From: CBDBEU01 sp965204565
GTDB lineage: Bacteria; Pseudomonadota; Alphaproteobacteria; Rhizobiales; TMED25
Reading direction: 5' to 3'
Assembly: GCA_965204565.1 (NCBI GenBank)
Contig: CBDBEU010000003.1
Coordinates: 744,001 to 808,000, forward strand
DNA: 64,000 nucleotides
Below are positions 15,283 to 24,934 of the stretch, one piece after another. The notes below the pieces were generated by a model, which was not told the origin of the DNA, did not search any database, and saw only the letters and a program-made list of their open reading frames with translations. Made by a program: the position numbers and the translations under genes. Position 1 is the stretch's first letter. Every line of letters starts with the position of its first letter.

Positions 15283-16400
15283 TCCGCCCGACACCGCTGG
15301 CATACGAAATTGCGCGCGAGATTGGTGAAAACGGCCCGATGCCGCTGGACCGCTATATGGCTCAGTGTCTCGGCGATGCCGAGCATGGCTACTACATGAG
15401 GCGCGATCCGCTGGGGGTGGCGGGCGATTTCACCACCGCGCCGGAAATCAGCCAGATGTTCGGCGAACTGGTGGGACTGTGGGCGCTCGACATGTGGTCG
15501 AAGCTCGGCGCGCCGCAGCCCTTCGCCCTGATCGAACTGGGCCCCGGACGCGGCACGCTGATGGCCGATGCGCTGCGGGCTGTGGGCCTGGTGCCGGAAT
15601 TCGCCGCTGCCGCACACATCCACTTGATTGAAACGTCTCCAGTGCTGCGCCGCAGCCAGCAAGATAGGCTGAAGCACGCTGGTGTGCGCATTGAATGGAG
15701 CGACGATCTGGAGAGCGTTGCGCCGGGCCCTGCGATCATCATCGCCAATGAGTTTTTCGACGCCCTGCCGGTGCGCCAGGCCGAGCGCGCCCGGGGCCAA
15801 TGGCGCGAGCACATGGTGGCCACCGATGGGGATGGAACACTGAAGATCGCTTTGGGTGAGGTCGTCGAATTTGAAATGGCCGGCACGCCCGCCGTCAATG
15901 GTGGCCTCGGGACCGCCGGCGAAGGCGATATCTGGGAGTGGTCGCCGGCGCGCGAGCAGGTCGCGGCCAGCATTGCCGTGCGATCCATTGCCGCGCCCAC
16001 CGCCGCGCTGATCGTGGACTATGGACATTCGGCCCCCGGCTATGGCGACACATTGCAGGCGCTTGCCAGGCACGAGCCGATTGACGTGCTCGATCAGCCG
16101 GGCCAATCCGATCTCACCTCACATGTAGATTTTACTTCGCTGATCGGGGCTGCGCGCGCGCGCGGCAGCGATTGCTATGGACCGGTTGAAATGGGGCGTT
16201 TCCTCACCGCAATCGGTATTGTTGAGCGTGCCGCGCATCTCAAGGCGGGAAAGGAAAGTGCCGTCGCTGAACAAATCGAGGAGGCGTATCAGCGCTTGAC
16301 CGATCCCGGCGCCATGGGCTCCCTTTTCAAGGTGATGGCGCTGACCAGTCCGGGCGCAGCCGCACCAGAGCCTTTCCAGCGGAGCCTTGCCACCCAATGA
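15279..16400 (+). CDS. SAM-dependent methyltransferase, MidA/NDUFAF7 family
   Basis: A protein of about 373 residues with the DUF185/MidA signature: MPLDRYMAQCLGDAEHGYYM near the N-terminus, FTTAPEISQMFGELVG, the SAM-binding glycine motif LIELGPGRGTLMADAL, IIIANEFFDALPVRQ and ALIVDYGHSAPGYGDTLQAL. In mitochondria NDUFAF7 methylates an Arg of complex I; the bacterial role is probably similar. The GTG at 15279 overlaps the lgt stop (GTGA). The gene ends in an ATGA overlap with pgeF. Confidence 0.88.
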   Translation: MIRPTPLAYEIAREIGENGPMPLDRYMAQCLGDAEHGYYMRRDPLGVAGDFTTAPEISQMFGELVGLWALDMWSKLGAPQPFALIELGPGRGTLMADALRAVGLVPEFAAAAHIHLIETSPVLRRSQQDRLKHAGVRIEWSDDLESVAPGPAIIIANEFFDALPVRQAERARGQWREHMVATDGDGTLKIALGEVVEFEMAGTPAVNGGLGTAGEGDIWEWSPAREQVAASIAVRSIAAPTAALIVDYGHSAPGYGDTLQALARHEPIDVLDQPGQSDLTSHVDFTSLIGAARARGSDCYGPVEMGRFLTAIGIVERAAHLKAGKESAVAEQIEEAYQRLTDPGAMGSLFKVMALTSPGAAAPEPFQRSLATQ

Positions 16401-17335
16401 TCGAAGTCCCTGCCTTGATGGTCAGTCCGAAACTGTGCCATGGTTTTTTCACACGGCGCGGCGGCTGGTCCACCGGCATCTATGACAGCCTGAATTGCGG
16501 ATTGGGGGCGGATGACGAACGCGCCAATGTGGAGCGCAATCGTGCATATGTTGCCACCGCGCTCGGCATGATGCCGCAGGCGCTGGTCACAGGCTATCAG
16601 ACCCATTCGAGCGATGTTGCGGTGATCGATCAATTGCCGGAAGAGGCGCCGCGCGCCGATGCGCTGGTTACCGCCAGCACCGGTATCGCGATCGGCGTGC
16701 TGACAGCCGATTGCGCGCCTGTGCTGTTTGCCGATCCGGGTGCGCAAATTGTCGCCGCTGCCCATGCGGGCTGGCGCGGTGCGCTTGAGGGCATTTTGGA
16801 TGCGACGGTGAGCGCAATGGAACAACTGGGCGCCACGCGCGGCCAAATCGTTGCGGCAATCGGCCCGGCGATCCATCAGGCCGCCTATGAGGTGGGTGCG
16901 GAATTCCGCGATCGCTTCATTGAAGCGGAAGCATCAAATGCGCGTTTTTTCATTGCATCGGACCGAGAGGCATATTTCCGTTTCGACCTTCCCGCCTATT
17001 GCGAATACCGGCTTTCACGGCTTGGCCTTGCGCATGTGGCTGGCAGCGAAAATTGCACCTACGATGATGAAAGCGACTTTTTCTCCTATCGCCGGGCAAC
17101 CCATCGCGGTGAGCCGGACTATGGCCGCCAGATTTCGGCAATTACGCTCGGACCTGCCGGGTTCGGACTTGCTTTACCCCGCATTTCCCATATGGCTCCA
17201 TTGATTGATGTGATTGATCGTCGGTTCCGTGATGAGAATCAATGTCTTGAGCGCATTTTGTGGCGCGGCATATGGCGAACCCGGCGGGTGAACCGGTTGA
17301 CGGGCCTCTTCGGCTCGATTTCGATCGCCGCCTGA
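16397..17335 (+). CDS. pgeF: PgeF/YfiH-type laccase-domain protein with an IS-derived C-terminal extension
   Basis: Residues 1 to about 260 form a complete Cu/Zn-binding laccase-domain protein: HGFFTRRGGWSTGIYDSLN, TGYQTHSSDV, the metal motif LTADCAPVLFAD, AAHAGWRGALEGI and FFSYRRATHRGEPDYGRQIS. E. coli YfiH clears a wrongly built peptidoglycan precursor with L-Ser. The native protein should end just after the YGRQISAITL strand. Here the frame continues for about 50 residues encoded by the dispersed repeat and the start of an IS1380 copy that joined at about 17178. The catalytic core is untouched, so the protein may still work. Confidence 0.85.
   Translation: MIEVPALMVSPKLCHGFFTRRGGWSTGIYDSLNCGLGADDERANVERNRAYVATALGMMPQALVTGYQTHSSDVAVIDQLPEEAPRADALVTASTGIAIGVLTADCAPVLFADPGAQIVAAAHAGWRGALEGILDATVSAMEQLGATRGQIVAAIGPAIHQAAYEVGAEFRDRFIEAEASNARFFIASDREAYFRFDLPAYCEYRLSRLGLAHVAGSENCTYDDESDFFSYRRATHRGEPDYGRQISAITLGPAGFGLALPRISHMAPLIDVIDRRFRDENQCLERILWRGIWRTRRVNRLTGLFGSISIAA
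17178..17276 (+). repeat. Dispersed ~99-bp repeat unit, copy 3 (IS1380 end)
   Basis: The full unit starts at CCCGCATTTCCCATATGG and runs into the IS1380 transposase at GGCATATGGCGAACC. It sits at the 3' end of pgeF. Confidence 0.75.
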
Positions 17336-18263
17336 AGCTTGAGTTCCACGGTTGCGGAATCACCACCGACGCCGGATGGCCGGCCTGCCGCGAGCTTGAT
17401 GGCGCGTTCGGCTTGACGGACATGGCCGGCCATGAGCCTGTCGATCCGCGCACCGGCAAGAACGGCCGGTACGCGATGACGGGATTGTTTCGCCGATCCG
17501 TCTTCGGCCGCCTCGGTGGCTATGAGGACGTAAACGACGCCGACCGCCCGGGACGCGATCCCGCAATGCGATGGATTGTCGACGGTCGCGCCGTAGCCAG
17601 GCAGGCCGTGTGCGCCGTCCGTATGGGGCGATTGGAGACAGAGTTCCCTGCCGGTGACGAGAACCTCCCCGCACCGGCCGATCTGTCGGGGCAACGGATT
17701 GACCGGGGGCACGCGCGGCATCCGCCCAGGGCCATCGTGCTCGACATGGATTCCATGGCGATCAGGAAGGCAGCCGACTTCGTCCCGGCAACGTCCACAG
17801 CGCCGACGGCCGACGCGGCGTTCTGCAACCCGTCGTCGAGCGTTACTGGGAAACGGGACCTGCGTCGCTGTTTCCGAGGCGATGCCGCCCTGCCAGGCGC
17901 GTGGTCGCCTTCTGCAACCGGCGCGGCACGGCCGGGCAGCACATCAAGGAAGGCAGGAACGCGATTGTGCGGACCCGGCTGTCATGCCGGAGGTTCCGGA
18001 ACAATGCCGTGCGGCTCCGGCTTTATGCGCTCGCCTGCAATCCCGGTAACTTCATGCGGACGCCGGGTCTGCCGGAGGCGGTCAGGCGATGGTCGCCGAC
18101 CGGCCTGAAGGAGACGCCGATCAGGATCGTCGCCGGGATCGTCACACACGGCCGGTACGTCACGTTCCAGTCCAGTTGGCCCGGTTGACCGAGGGCGCGG
18201 TGCCAGGGGGGCCTGTTCGCCGAGATCCTGCGGCTGATCGCCGAACTTCGGCCGCAGCCGGCG
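17272..18263 (+). mobile_element. IS1380-family transposase remnant A
   Basis: Translated across frames, this follows the IS1380 transposase: the N-terminal LRLDFDRRLKLEFHGCG and GLFRRSVFGRLGGYEDVNDADR segments, DPAMRWIV, the ETEF and WIDR-type block (RIDRGHARHPPRAIVLDMDS), then VHSADG, VAFCNRRGTAGQHIKEGRNA, TRLSCRRFRNNAVRLRLYALACNPGNFMR and finally AEILRLIAELR. Several frameshifts and an internal deletion after the DMDS motif kill it. It is joined head to head with remnant B. Confidence 0.8.
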
Positions 18264-18382
18264 CCGGCGTCACCATTCTCGATGTCCCTCGATCCCCACG
18301 GCGATGGTCCGGGGTTGCAGATGTCCGCCCGTGGAGACAATATCGGCTCGACGATGGCCGTCATCCCGTGAATGTCGGTAAA
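18264..18382. repeat. Segment shared with 40538-40658
   Basis: About 120 bases (from GTCACCATTCTCGATGTCCC to GTGAATGTCGGTAAAG) recur with few changes at 40538-40658, both times next to an IS1380 remnant. It is absent from the corresponding place in remnant C. I see no gene in it. Confidence 0.6.
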
Positions 18383-19045
18383 GACGAACAAAGGATGATA
18401 GCACATGCAGCCGAAATGCCCGTTCCAGGCGGTGCCTTCCTGCGCCCCACGGGTCTGCGCGCCATGGCGCGGGCCGACCGAACCCGTCCATGTCCGGTGT
18501 GATCCATTCGGGCGCCATCGCGGCGTGAGCCCGATCAATCCATTGACCGGATACGTCCGCCGGCGCACCGTGATTGTCGGCTGCCGCCGACACCTCGGTC
18601 TCGAACCGACCCATCCGGCCGGCAGACGCGGCCTCGGCATCAACGCCACGCCCTCCGACCACCTGCCGCATCACCGGATCGAGCGCCGGACGGTCCGCGC
18701 CGTTCACATCATCATATCCGGCCGATCGCCCGAAGACCGACCACGGAATGCAGACGGTTGTGGACGGTTCGCGTATCTCCGAGAGGACCGCCGGCAATAT
18801 CGTGCAATCCCGGGGTCTCGTCCAACTCCCGGAACAGCAACGGGCCACCGTCGAAACCGATCTTCGAGCCATGGAATTCCAGCCGCCGCCGACTGTCGAA
18901 ACCGCGCCTGATATCACCCGTTTCGCCTGCACCCTGCGGGTGATCCGTGATCCGCCCCCTACAGCCCACCAACATGCTGAAATGTAACATGTTACCGGCT
19001 GTCACAGGCGCAAACGTCACGTTACCTGGGGGAATGTGGGGTCCA
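18383..19045 (-). mobile_element. IS1380-family transposase remnant B
   Basis: On the minus strand the order is an end sequence (ACATGTTACCGGCTGTC region, also found at 35.3 kb), then FHGSKIGFDGGPLLFRELDE, VFGRSAGYDDVNGADRPALD, QWIDRAHAAMAPEWITPDMD, and the HFGC region. Frame changes occur and the C-terminal half is missing. It stops at the shared segment where remnant A also stops. Confidence 0.75.
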
Positions 19046-19055
19046 GATGAGACTG

Positions 19056-19355
19056 TCATGTGACACTGAGCAGGACCATCCCGACAAGTGTTACGAGCTT
19101 TGCAAGATCTGCCAATTGGCGCTCTCCGGCAAATCGCTCAGCTGAGCGCCACACGCCCACTGAGACAACGACGTTGTACGGCAAAGAGAAGGCGTAGCCG
19201 GCAACAAGCGCCATGATCGGCCGATCAGCCATGATCAAGACAATAAACAGTACACTGGACGAGATATTGACGATGATGCCGCCAATCACAGCCCAGTTCC
19301 AGAACGCACTTTGAAGCATTAACTCGCCGCGCCACAGACGGATCAATTGGTTCAT
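19056..19355 (-). CDS. Small membrane protein of unknown function
   Basis: A 99-residue protein with an amphipathic start (MNQLIRLWRGELMLQSAFWN) and two or three membrane segments (WAVIGGIIVNISSSVLFIVLIM, IMALVAGYAFSLPYNVVVSVGVW, LAKLVTLVGMVLLSV). The layout resembles small uncharacterised proteobacterial membrane proteins. It ends about 10 bases from the IS1380 end, so its last residues may be altered. Confidence 0.55.
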   Translation of the reverse strand: MNQLIRLWRGELMLQSAFWNWAVIGGIIVNISSSVLFIVLIMADRPIMALVAGYAFSLPYNVVVSVGVWRSAERFAGERQLADLAKLVTLVGMVLLSVT

Positions 19356-19813
19356 GGTGCCGGAAGGGTGGGAATTTGCTCAGTCAATTCAGCTGCCTGT
19401 ATAGCGACGACTTGGCGGTACGACAAAATAGCCGTAGGCATTCTCACCATTTGCACCAACCACGTTTCCGGCCGTGTACTGGACCGTCTCAAGGGTGGGG
19501 AAATACCGCCACGCCAGTGATGTTCTCCGCTGCCGGCGCGACCCTACTCACTGGCTGCCGGATCGACAAGCCGGCCGATGCCGGTCTTGCCGGCAATATT
19601 GGGGGCGTGTTCCTAGCCATGGCAACATCTGCATATTGTACATTGCCGCCCCATGTTGTCGGCAGGTGAATTGACGCTGCGGGGTTGTCGCGCTCGAATC
19701 AAAGGTTATTGAAAGATCACATTGCGGGCCTGCCGTGGCAGGATAAACGCAACAAGTCCGCAATCTTACATACCCCCAAGAGTCTTCTTGAGGGGAAAGG
19801 GAGCCCCTCGCCA
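19356..19813. other. Intergenic stretch without a recognised gene
   Basis: About 460 bases. A 97-residue frame at 19376-19669 has no family signature or convincing ribosome site. The end carries the AGGGGAAAGGGAG ribosome-site region of the PatB gene. Confidence 0.5.
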
Positions 19814-21001
19814 ATGACTGATTTCAACCGCCTCATCGATCGTCGCGGTACCCACTCCACCAAGTGGGACAACATGGTGCGTCTTACGGGTATCGAAGTG
19901 CCGGACGCAATTCCGATGTGGGTGGCTGACATGGATTTCGCAGCACCGCCGGGTGTGACCGAAGCGCTCGGTGCCGAGATCGAACGGGCTGCACATGGTT
20001 ATTATGCCGACACGGGAAGTTGGACGGCGGCGTTGACCGATTGGATGGAACGACGGCACTGCCTGCGCGTGGATCCGAAATGGGTGAGTCCCACACCCGG
20101 AGTCGTCTCCGGGTTGGGTCTGATCATTCAAGCGGCAAGCGAGGCCAGCGATGAAGTCGTCGTCTTTCCCCCAAGCTATCACGCCTTCCGCAAAATCATT
20201 GTTTCGAACGAACGGCAGATACTTGATGCACAGCTTGTCGAATCCGATGGGCGGTATTCGATGGACCTCGATGCGCTGCGAGACCAACTGAGTCCTCGAA
20301 CGAAAATCGTGTTCCTTTGCAGTCCGCATAATCCGGGCGGCACCGTCTGGTGGGTGGATGAGCTTCGCGCGCTGGCTGAATTCTGCGCCGCGAATGATCT
20401 GATCCTGGTGTCCGATGAAATCCATTGTGATCTCGTCCTCGATGGGTCGACACACGTACCGATGCTTACCGCCGCGCCCGAGATCGCGGATCGTCTGGTC
20501 ACCTGCGTTGCCGCGACAAAGACCTTCAATCTTGCCGGCGCCCATGCCGGCGCCTGTATCACCTCGAACGAGGCGTTGAAGCACCGGATCGACGCGCGGA
20601 TCGCGGCAAGTAGTCTTGGTTCCTACAACAGGTTCGGGATGATCGCGACGGAAGCAGCTTGGCGGACAGGTGAGGCGTGGCTAGATGAATTGCTGCCTTA
20701 CCTTGCCGGCAACCGCGAGCTGTTCGATGCCGGGATCGAGGCTGCGGTGCCCGGTGCCCGCTCGATGCGCCTTTCTGCCACCTATCTTGCCTGGGTCGAT
20801 TTTTCTGCAACCGGTCTGACACCTGAAGATGTTGCCGACAGAGTTCAGAACCGGGCGCGCGTCATTGCAAGCCCCGGCCCACAATTTGGTCCAGGCGGAG
20901 AAAGTTGGCTGCGCTTCAACTTCGCTCTGCCGCGCCCGATTCTCGAACATGCCCTTGGGCGGCTGGAGGATGCTTTTCAGGATATGCGTGTGCGGAAATG
21001 A
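19814..21001 (+). CDS. patB: PatB/MalY-type PLP-dependent aminotransferase / cystathionine beta-lyase
   Basis: A 395-residue fold-type I PLP enzyme with the MalY/PatB pattern: MTDFNRLIDRRGTHSTKWD and IPMWVADMDFAAPPGVTEAL at the N-terminus, HGYYADTGSW, TPGVVSGLGLIIQA, FLCSPHNPGGTVW, LVSDEIHCDLVLDG, and the PLP lysine in VAATKTFNLAGAHAG. These enzymes cleave cystathionine or cysteine conjugates by beta-elimination. The start at 19814 is preferred because it begins the conserved part and follows a purine-rich ribosome site; earlier in-frame starts do not. It stands alone with no operon partner. Confidence 0.88.
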   Translation: MTDFNRLIDRRGTHSTKWDNMVRLTGIEVPDAIPMWVADMDFAAPPGVTEALGAEIERAAHGYYADTGSWTAALTDWMERRHCLRVDPKWVSPTPGVVSGLGLIIQAASEASDEVVVFPPSYHAFRKIIVSNERQILDAQLVESDGRYSMDLDALRDQLSPRTKIVFLCSPHNPGGTVWWVDELRALAEFCAANDLILVSDEIHCDLVLDGSTHVPMLTAAPEIADRLVTCVAATKTFNLAGAHAGACITSNEALKHRIDARIAASSLGSYNRFGMIATEAAWRTGEAWLDELLPYLAGNRELFDAGIEAAVPGARSMRLSATYLAWVDFSATGLTPEDVADRVQNRARVIASPGPQFGPGGESWLRFNFALPRPILEHALGRLEDAFQDMRVRK

Positions 21002-21105
21002 GATAGCCCAAATGCAGTGACCTTCGATTGTCGAACGGACGTTTCTTGTGACATCTGAATTTTATTTGCGCGGGCGCATCACAACTCTGTCACGTCTGGG
21101 TGCGA

Positions 21106-21121
21106 TGTGATTCAGATCACA
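21106..21121. promoter_or_regulatory. CRP/FNR-type binding site of an orphan promoter
   Basis: TGTGATTCAGATCACA is a perfect TGTGA-N6-TCACA palindrome. It is followed by an AT-rich stretch (TATTTATAC near 21145), then AGGAAAAAGGAG and ATGACC at 21220. The IS5-like sequence begins within a few bases of that ATG. This looks like the intact control region of a gene whose coding part was lost. Confidence 0.65.
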
Positions 21122-21222
21122 ATTTTCCGCCGCCTTTGTTCCTATTTATACGTCATGGATTGGTGGCCGGCAGATGGGCTGCCGCGTTGCCAGATCTAAA
21201 CAGGAAAAAGGAGTGCTTCATG

Positions 21223-22242
21223 ACCAAATGGACACCCTGCAGACCCCTGTCTGCTGCCTGGAATCGGGTGACGAGAGTGCATTTACGGCCGCGATGCGGG
21301 TCGGCCCTTTGCCTGGGTTGTGGTTCGGGATTCGGTTTCGCCGGGGCCGGGCTATGACACGGCGCCTTTGCGCTCCCGGAACAGGAGCCGTTTCATGTTG
21401 ACTGCGATGTTGGCCATGCCGATCCTGGCCTTCGCCCGGTCGATGCCGATGGTGCGGACGAAGGGCCCCGTTCGTGCCTTCATCCCGGCGAAGGGATGTT
21501 CGATCGCGGATCGGACCTTCGACCGTGCGGCATTGGCCCTCTCGTGATGCACGGGCATCGGCTTGCCGGGCGGGCGCGTCTTCTTGCGCCCTCGCTTGAG
21601 CATCCAACGCGCGTCGCGATCCTTTTGCGCCGGTTTCCAGGGATTGGCCTGCCAATCAGGCGGGATGCCCCCGCCCTTGACGACCTCCTTCCCGGCATCG
21701 GTCATGCGCTGGCGCGGGGCCGCCACGATGGCGGCATCGACGATCTGCCCGCCCATGGCGGGATATCCGGCGTCCTCAAGATGCGCGTCGAACCGGGCGA
21801 AGAGTTTCTCCACCGCGCCGGTCCGCGCCGGGGCTTCCCGGAACCGTCAGATGGTCGTCTCGTCCGGCGCCCGCGCGCCGTCATCGAGGCTGAGGAAACG
21901 GCCAAAGCTGCGCCGGTCCATGATTTGCAACGCCGACTGCGCATCCGACAGACCGTAGAGCGCCTGGATCACCGGCACCTTGAACATGAGGACCGGGTCC
22001 ATCGGCGGGCGCCCGCCTTGCCTGCCATCGGAACGATCGAGCGTCGCATCCAACTCTGGCCGGAAGAGCTCGAAGTCGATAACCCCTGCAAGCCGCTCCA
22101 GCGGATCTACCGCCTTCGATAACGCCGCGTAGCGCTCATCCGGATCGAACAACCCGCGCTGTGCAGCCATCGTACCCTCCGTCGCTGATATCCCCACGGA
22201 ATCACGCCAACACGCTCAAAACCAGGGGATTTTCAGGGCGTC
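21223..22242 (-). mobile_element. IS5-like transposase remnant (copy 2)
   Basis: The minus strand encodes an almost full N-terminal half (MAAQRGLFDPDERYAALSKA, GRPPMDPVLMFKVPVIQALY, RRSFGRFLSLDD), a frameshift near 21847, then ARFDAHLEDAGYPAMGGQIVDA. The frame then jumps straight to PPGKPMPVHHERANAARSKV and IEHPFAGMKARTG. The central block with SHINADRRHG and VTDAARHDGR, which holds catalytic residues, is deleted in frame. The copy cannot transpose. Both flanking non-coding ends are present. Confidence 0.8.
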
Positions 22243-22341
22243 CATATGCCGTGCCCCAAAATGCGCTCAAGACATTTTTTCTCATGACGGAACCAACGAT
22301 CAATCACATCAATTAATGGAGCCATATGGGAAATGCGGGTT
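22243..22341 (-). repeat. Dispersed ~99-bp repeat unit, copy 4
   Basis: Full minus-strand unit from CATATGCCGTGCCCC to CATATGGGAAATGCGGGTT. It joins the IS5-like remnant on one side and truncates the SPFH gene on the other. Confidence 0.75.
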
Positions 22342-23747
22342 AATGTGGTGACCGTGCCGGACGGCCCCTACGGTCGGACCACCGCGCTTGACGGTGCGCC
22401 GATGCCGGAAGGCATGTTCATCACGCCCAAGATCGATGATGGTGATCTTGCCGAGATGTTCAAGGCCGAGGTTTATCTCAACCGCGGGGGCTTGCGCGGA
22501 CCGCAGGAAACCGTGCTGAAGCTCGGGCAATATCGTCTCGATCGGTACTTGTTTGATGTTCGCACCGATATAACGCTGGCAACGGTTATTCCCGCTGGCC
22601 ATGTGGGTGTGGTGAAATCGAACGTCGTCCAGCCCGGCATGAACTGCTTTGAGGAAGAAGTGCAGGCGGGCACCGCGTCGGGGGCGCTAACGGTGCCGTT
22701 GGTACCGCGCGGTTGTGCCGGCATCTGGAAGGAGCCGCTGCTTCCGGGCGCCTATTATCTCAATCTCGATGCCTATCAGGTGACGCTGGTCGATACGCGG
22801 GTGCAGACCTGATATTACAATGGCGGCTTCAACAAACGCAAGATCAATCTGTCGATCGACCAGCAGGGAAATCTGCGACAACAGAAGAGTCCTCGGTAGA
22901 GGAAATCCCAGCCGACGCCGCAGACCGGGCGGTGTTCGTCAAGGTCGAAGGTTGGGACATTCCGCTGGAGTTGAGGGCGCTGGTGCAAGTGGACCCTGAA
23001 AACGCACCGGTTGTGGTTGGCGGGCTGGCGGAGGTCGAGGATCGCATTCTCACTCCTGCAATCCGCTTGATCGTGCGCAATGTCGCGGGCCGACGATCAG
23101 GAGCCCGGTGCGTGATGAAACGGGATCTCTGGTAGAGCCGATTGAATATGAGGTGAGCCCGACAAGGGTACTCGATCTGATCGAAAACCGCGAGGCGCTG
23201 GAGCAGACCATCGAGGCGGCGATCAAGACCGAGGGGCGCAAGGCGGGTGTGGACATCAAGGAAATTCGCATCGGTGAGCCGGCAATACCGCTGGAGCTTC
23301 TTTTGTCGCGTCTGCGTGTTCAACTGGCAGATCAGCTGTGCTAAGCCCATGATCGTGAAGTCGCAGCATAGCAAAAACGCATAGGCGCACGCAATAGCCG
23401 ACGAACAGCCACGCCTCGTTGAGGCTCAGATCGCGGTGAAGGTCGCCAACCAGCGCGAAGCCGAACGTCAATTCCTTGAGGAATTGGCGCGTGGTCAAAA
23501 AGCCTAGGCACAGGTTCTGGGTGAAGACAGAGTGGCGCTGTTGCAGGCTTTGGAGAAGACACTGGCCTCGCTAGAGAAACGACCTGAGTTGGTGCAACTG
23601 GTGAGCCGCCTGGTGCCGCACACGGTTGTCGGCGGATCAAGCCAGGGCTTTGAAGGGGCGGCTGCGATACTGGGCGCTGCCTTCGATCGCTCTCGCGATG
23701 AAAGTGACGGGGCAGCAGCGCCAGCGATTCCCGCGCCGGGCCGCTGA
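22342..23747 (+). pseudogene. SPFH/Band 7 domain protein (flotillin/prohibitin type), multiply broken
   Basis: Pieces in different frames line up into one SPFH protein. The first is VTVPDGPYGRTTALDGAPMP with VIPAGHVGVVKSNVV, up to a stop at 22812. The next is VFVKVEGWDIPLELRALVQV with VEDRILTPAIRLIVRNVAG. Then follows GSLVEPIEYEVSPTRVLDLIENREALEQ with DIKEIRIGEPAIPLELL. The last holds the coiled-coil tail EAQIAVKVANQREAE and LQALEKTLASLEKRPELVQLV. At least four frameshifts or stops interrupt it, and the N-terminus is cut by the repeat unit. Intact relatives organise membrane microdomains. Confidence 0.75.
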
Positions 23748-23803
23748 ACCAGCTTGTATTCAGATCTGGCGGAGAAAATATGAGGCGTGCGGCCCCGCGC
23801 GCC

Positions 23804-24934
23804 TCACACCCGCATCGGCATCAGGACATAAAGTGCGTTGCAGTCCGATGGGTCTCGGATCAATGTCTGTGCGCCTGCGTCCGACAACATGAACTTCGCC
23901 TCTTTGCTTTCCAGTTGCGAGGTAATGTCGAGCAGATAGCGGGGATTGAAACCAATCTGGAGCGGATCGGCGCCATAGCCGACTGCGATCTCCTCGACCG
24001 CAGTGCCCGCATCGGGGCTGTTCACTGACAATGTCAGTGTTTCGCCGTCAATCGCCAGCTTCACCGCGCGGCCCCTGTCGCTTGAAATTGTCGAGACACG
24101 ATCCACCGCCTCGGCAAAGATGCGCTTTTCGACCGTGAGCTCTTTGCTGTTCTGATAGGGGATGACGCGCTCATAATCGGGGAATGTGCCGTCGATCAGT
24201 TTTGAGGTGAGGCGCAAATCTGCAAAGGCAAAGCGGATTTTCGATGATGACAGGGCAATATCAACATTGCCTTCAACCTCATCGATCAGGCGGCTGAGTT
24301 CAGTCACGCATTTGCGCGGAATGATAATGCCTGGCATGCCTTCCGCGCCTTCGGGTAAGGCAATTTCTGCCTGAGCGAGACGGTGGCCGTCGGTGGCAAC
24401 CGCGCGCAGTGTCGACGCCCCTCCAGCGTCCTTGGGAGCGCTGGCCTGATGCAGATAGATGCCATTCAGATAGTAGCGCGTCTCCTCGGTCGAAATGGCA
24501 AACCGCGTGCGCTCGACCAGCCGTTTGATCTCGGGTGCTGCAATGGTGAAGCGATGAGAAGGCTCCCCTTCACTGAGTGCCGGGAAATCGTCACGTGGCA
24601 ATGTCTTGAGCGAGAAATCCGATCGCCCGGCCCTGAGCGCGAGGTGTTCTCCGCCTCCGTCCGTTTCGATCTTAAGCTGGGCGCTGTCAGGCAGTTTGCG
24701 CACAATGTCGTGGAGCAGGTGAGCCTGTGCGGTTGTGCCGCCCTGGCTTTCGACCTCGCCGGGAACGGTTTCAATCACTTCGATATCGAGATCGGTCGAG
24801 GTCAGGGTCAGCCCCGTGCCACCGGCATCGATCAATACGTTGGAAAGTATCGGAATGGTGTTGCGGCGTTCGACCACGCTCTGGACATGGCTCAGTCCAC
24901 GCAGCAAAACATTTCGCTCAATTACGACCTTCAT
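23804..24934 (-). CDS. dnaN: DNA polymerase III sliding clamp, beta subunit
   Basis: A 376-residue beta clamp of normal length: MKVVIERNVLLRGLSHVQSV at the start, VVERRNTIPILSNVLIDA, the central TRFAISTEETRYYLNGIYLH block, VATDGHRLAQAEI, and the conserved C-terminal NALYVLMPMRV. It forms the dimeric ring that tethers polymerase to DNA. It lies about 130 bases downstream of dnaA on the same strand, the classic pair. recF and gyrB do not follow; a pseudogene and IS remnants lie beyond it. Confidence 0.97.
   Translation of the reverse strand: MKVVIERNVLLRGLSHVQSVVERRNTIPILSNVLIDAGGTGLTLTSTDLDIEVIETVPGEVESQGGTTAQAHLLHDIVRKLPDSAQLKIETDGGGEHLALRAGRSDFSLKTLPRDDFPALSEGEPSHRFTIAAPEIKRLVERTRFAISTEETRYYLNGIYLHQASAPKDAGGASTLRAVATDGHRLAQAEIALPEGAEGMPGIIIPRKCVTELSRLIDEVEGNVDIALSSSKIRFAFADLRLTSKLIDGTFPDYERVIPYQNSKELTVEKRIFAEAVDRVSTISSDRGRAVKLAIDGETLTLSVNSPDAGTAVEEIAVGYGADPLQIGFNPRYLLDITSQLESKEAKFMLSDAGAQTLIRDPSDCNALYVLMPMRV

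Noticed and set aside
19376..19669. A 97-residue open frame upstream of patB
   Set aside because: No conserved motif, irregular composition and no convincing start; likely chance.
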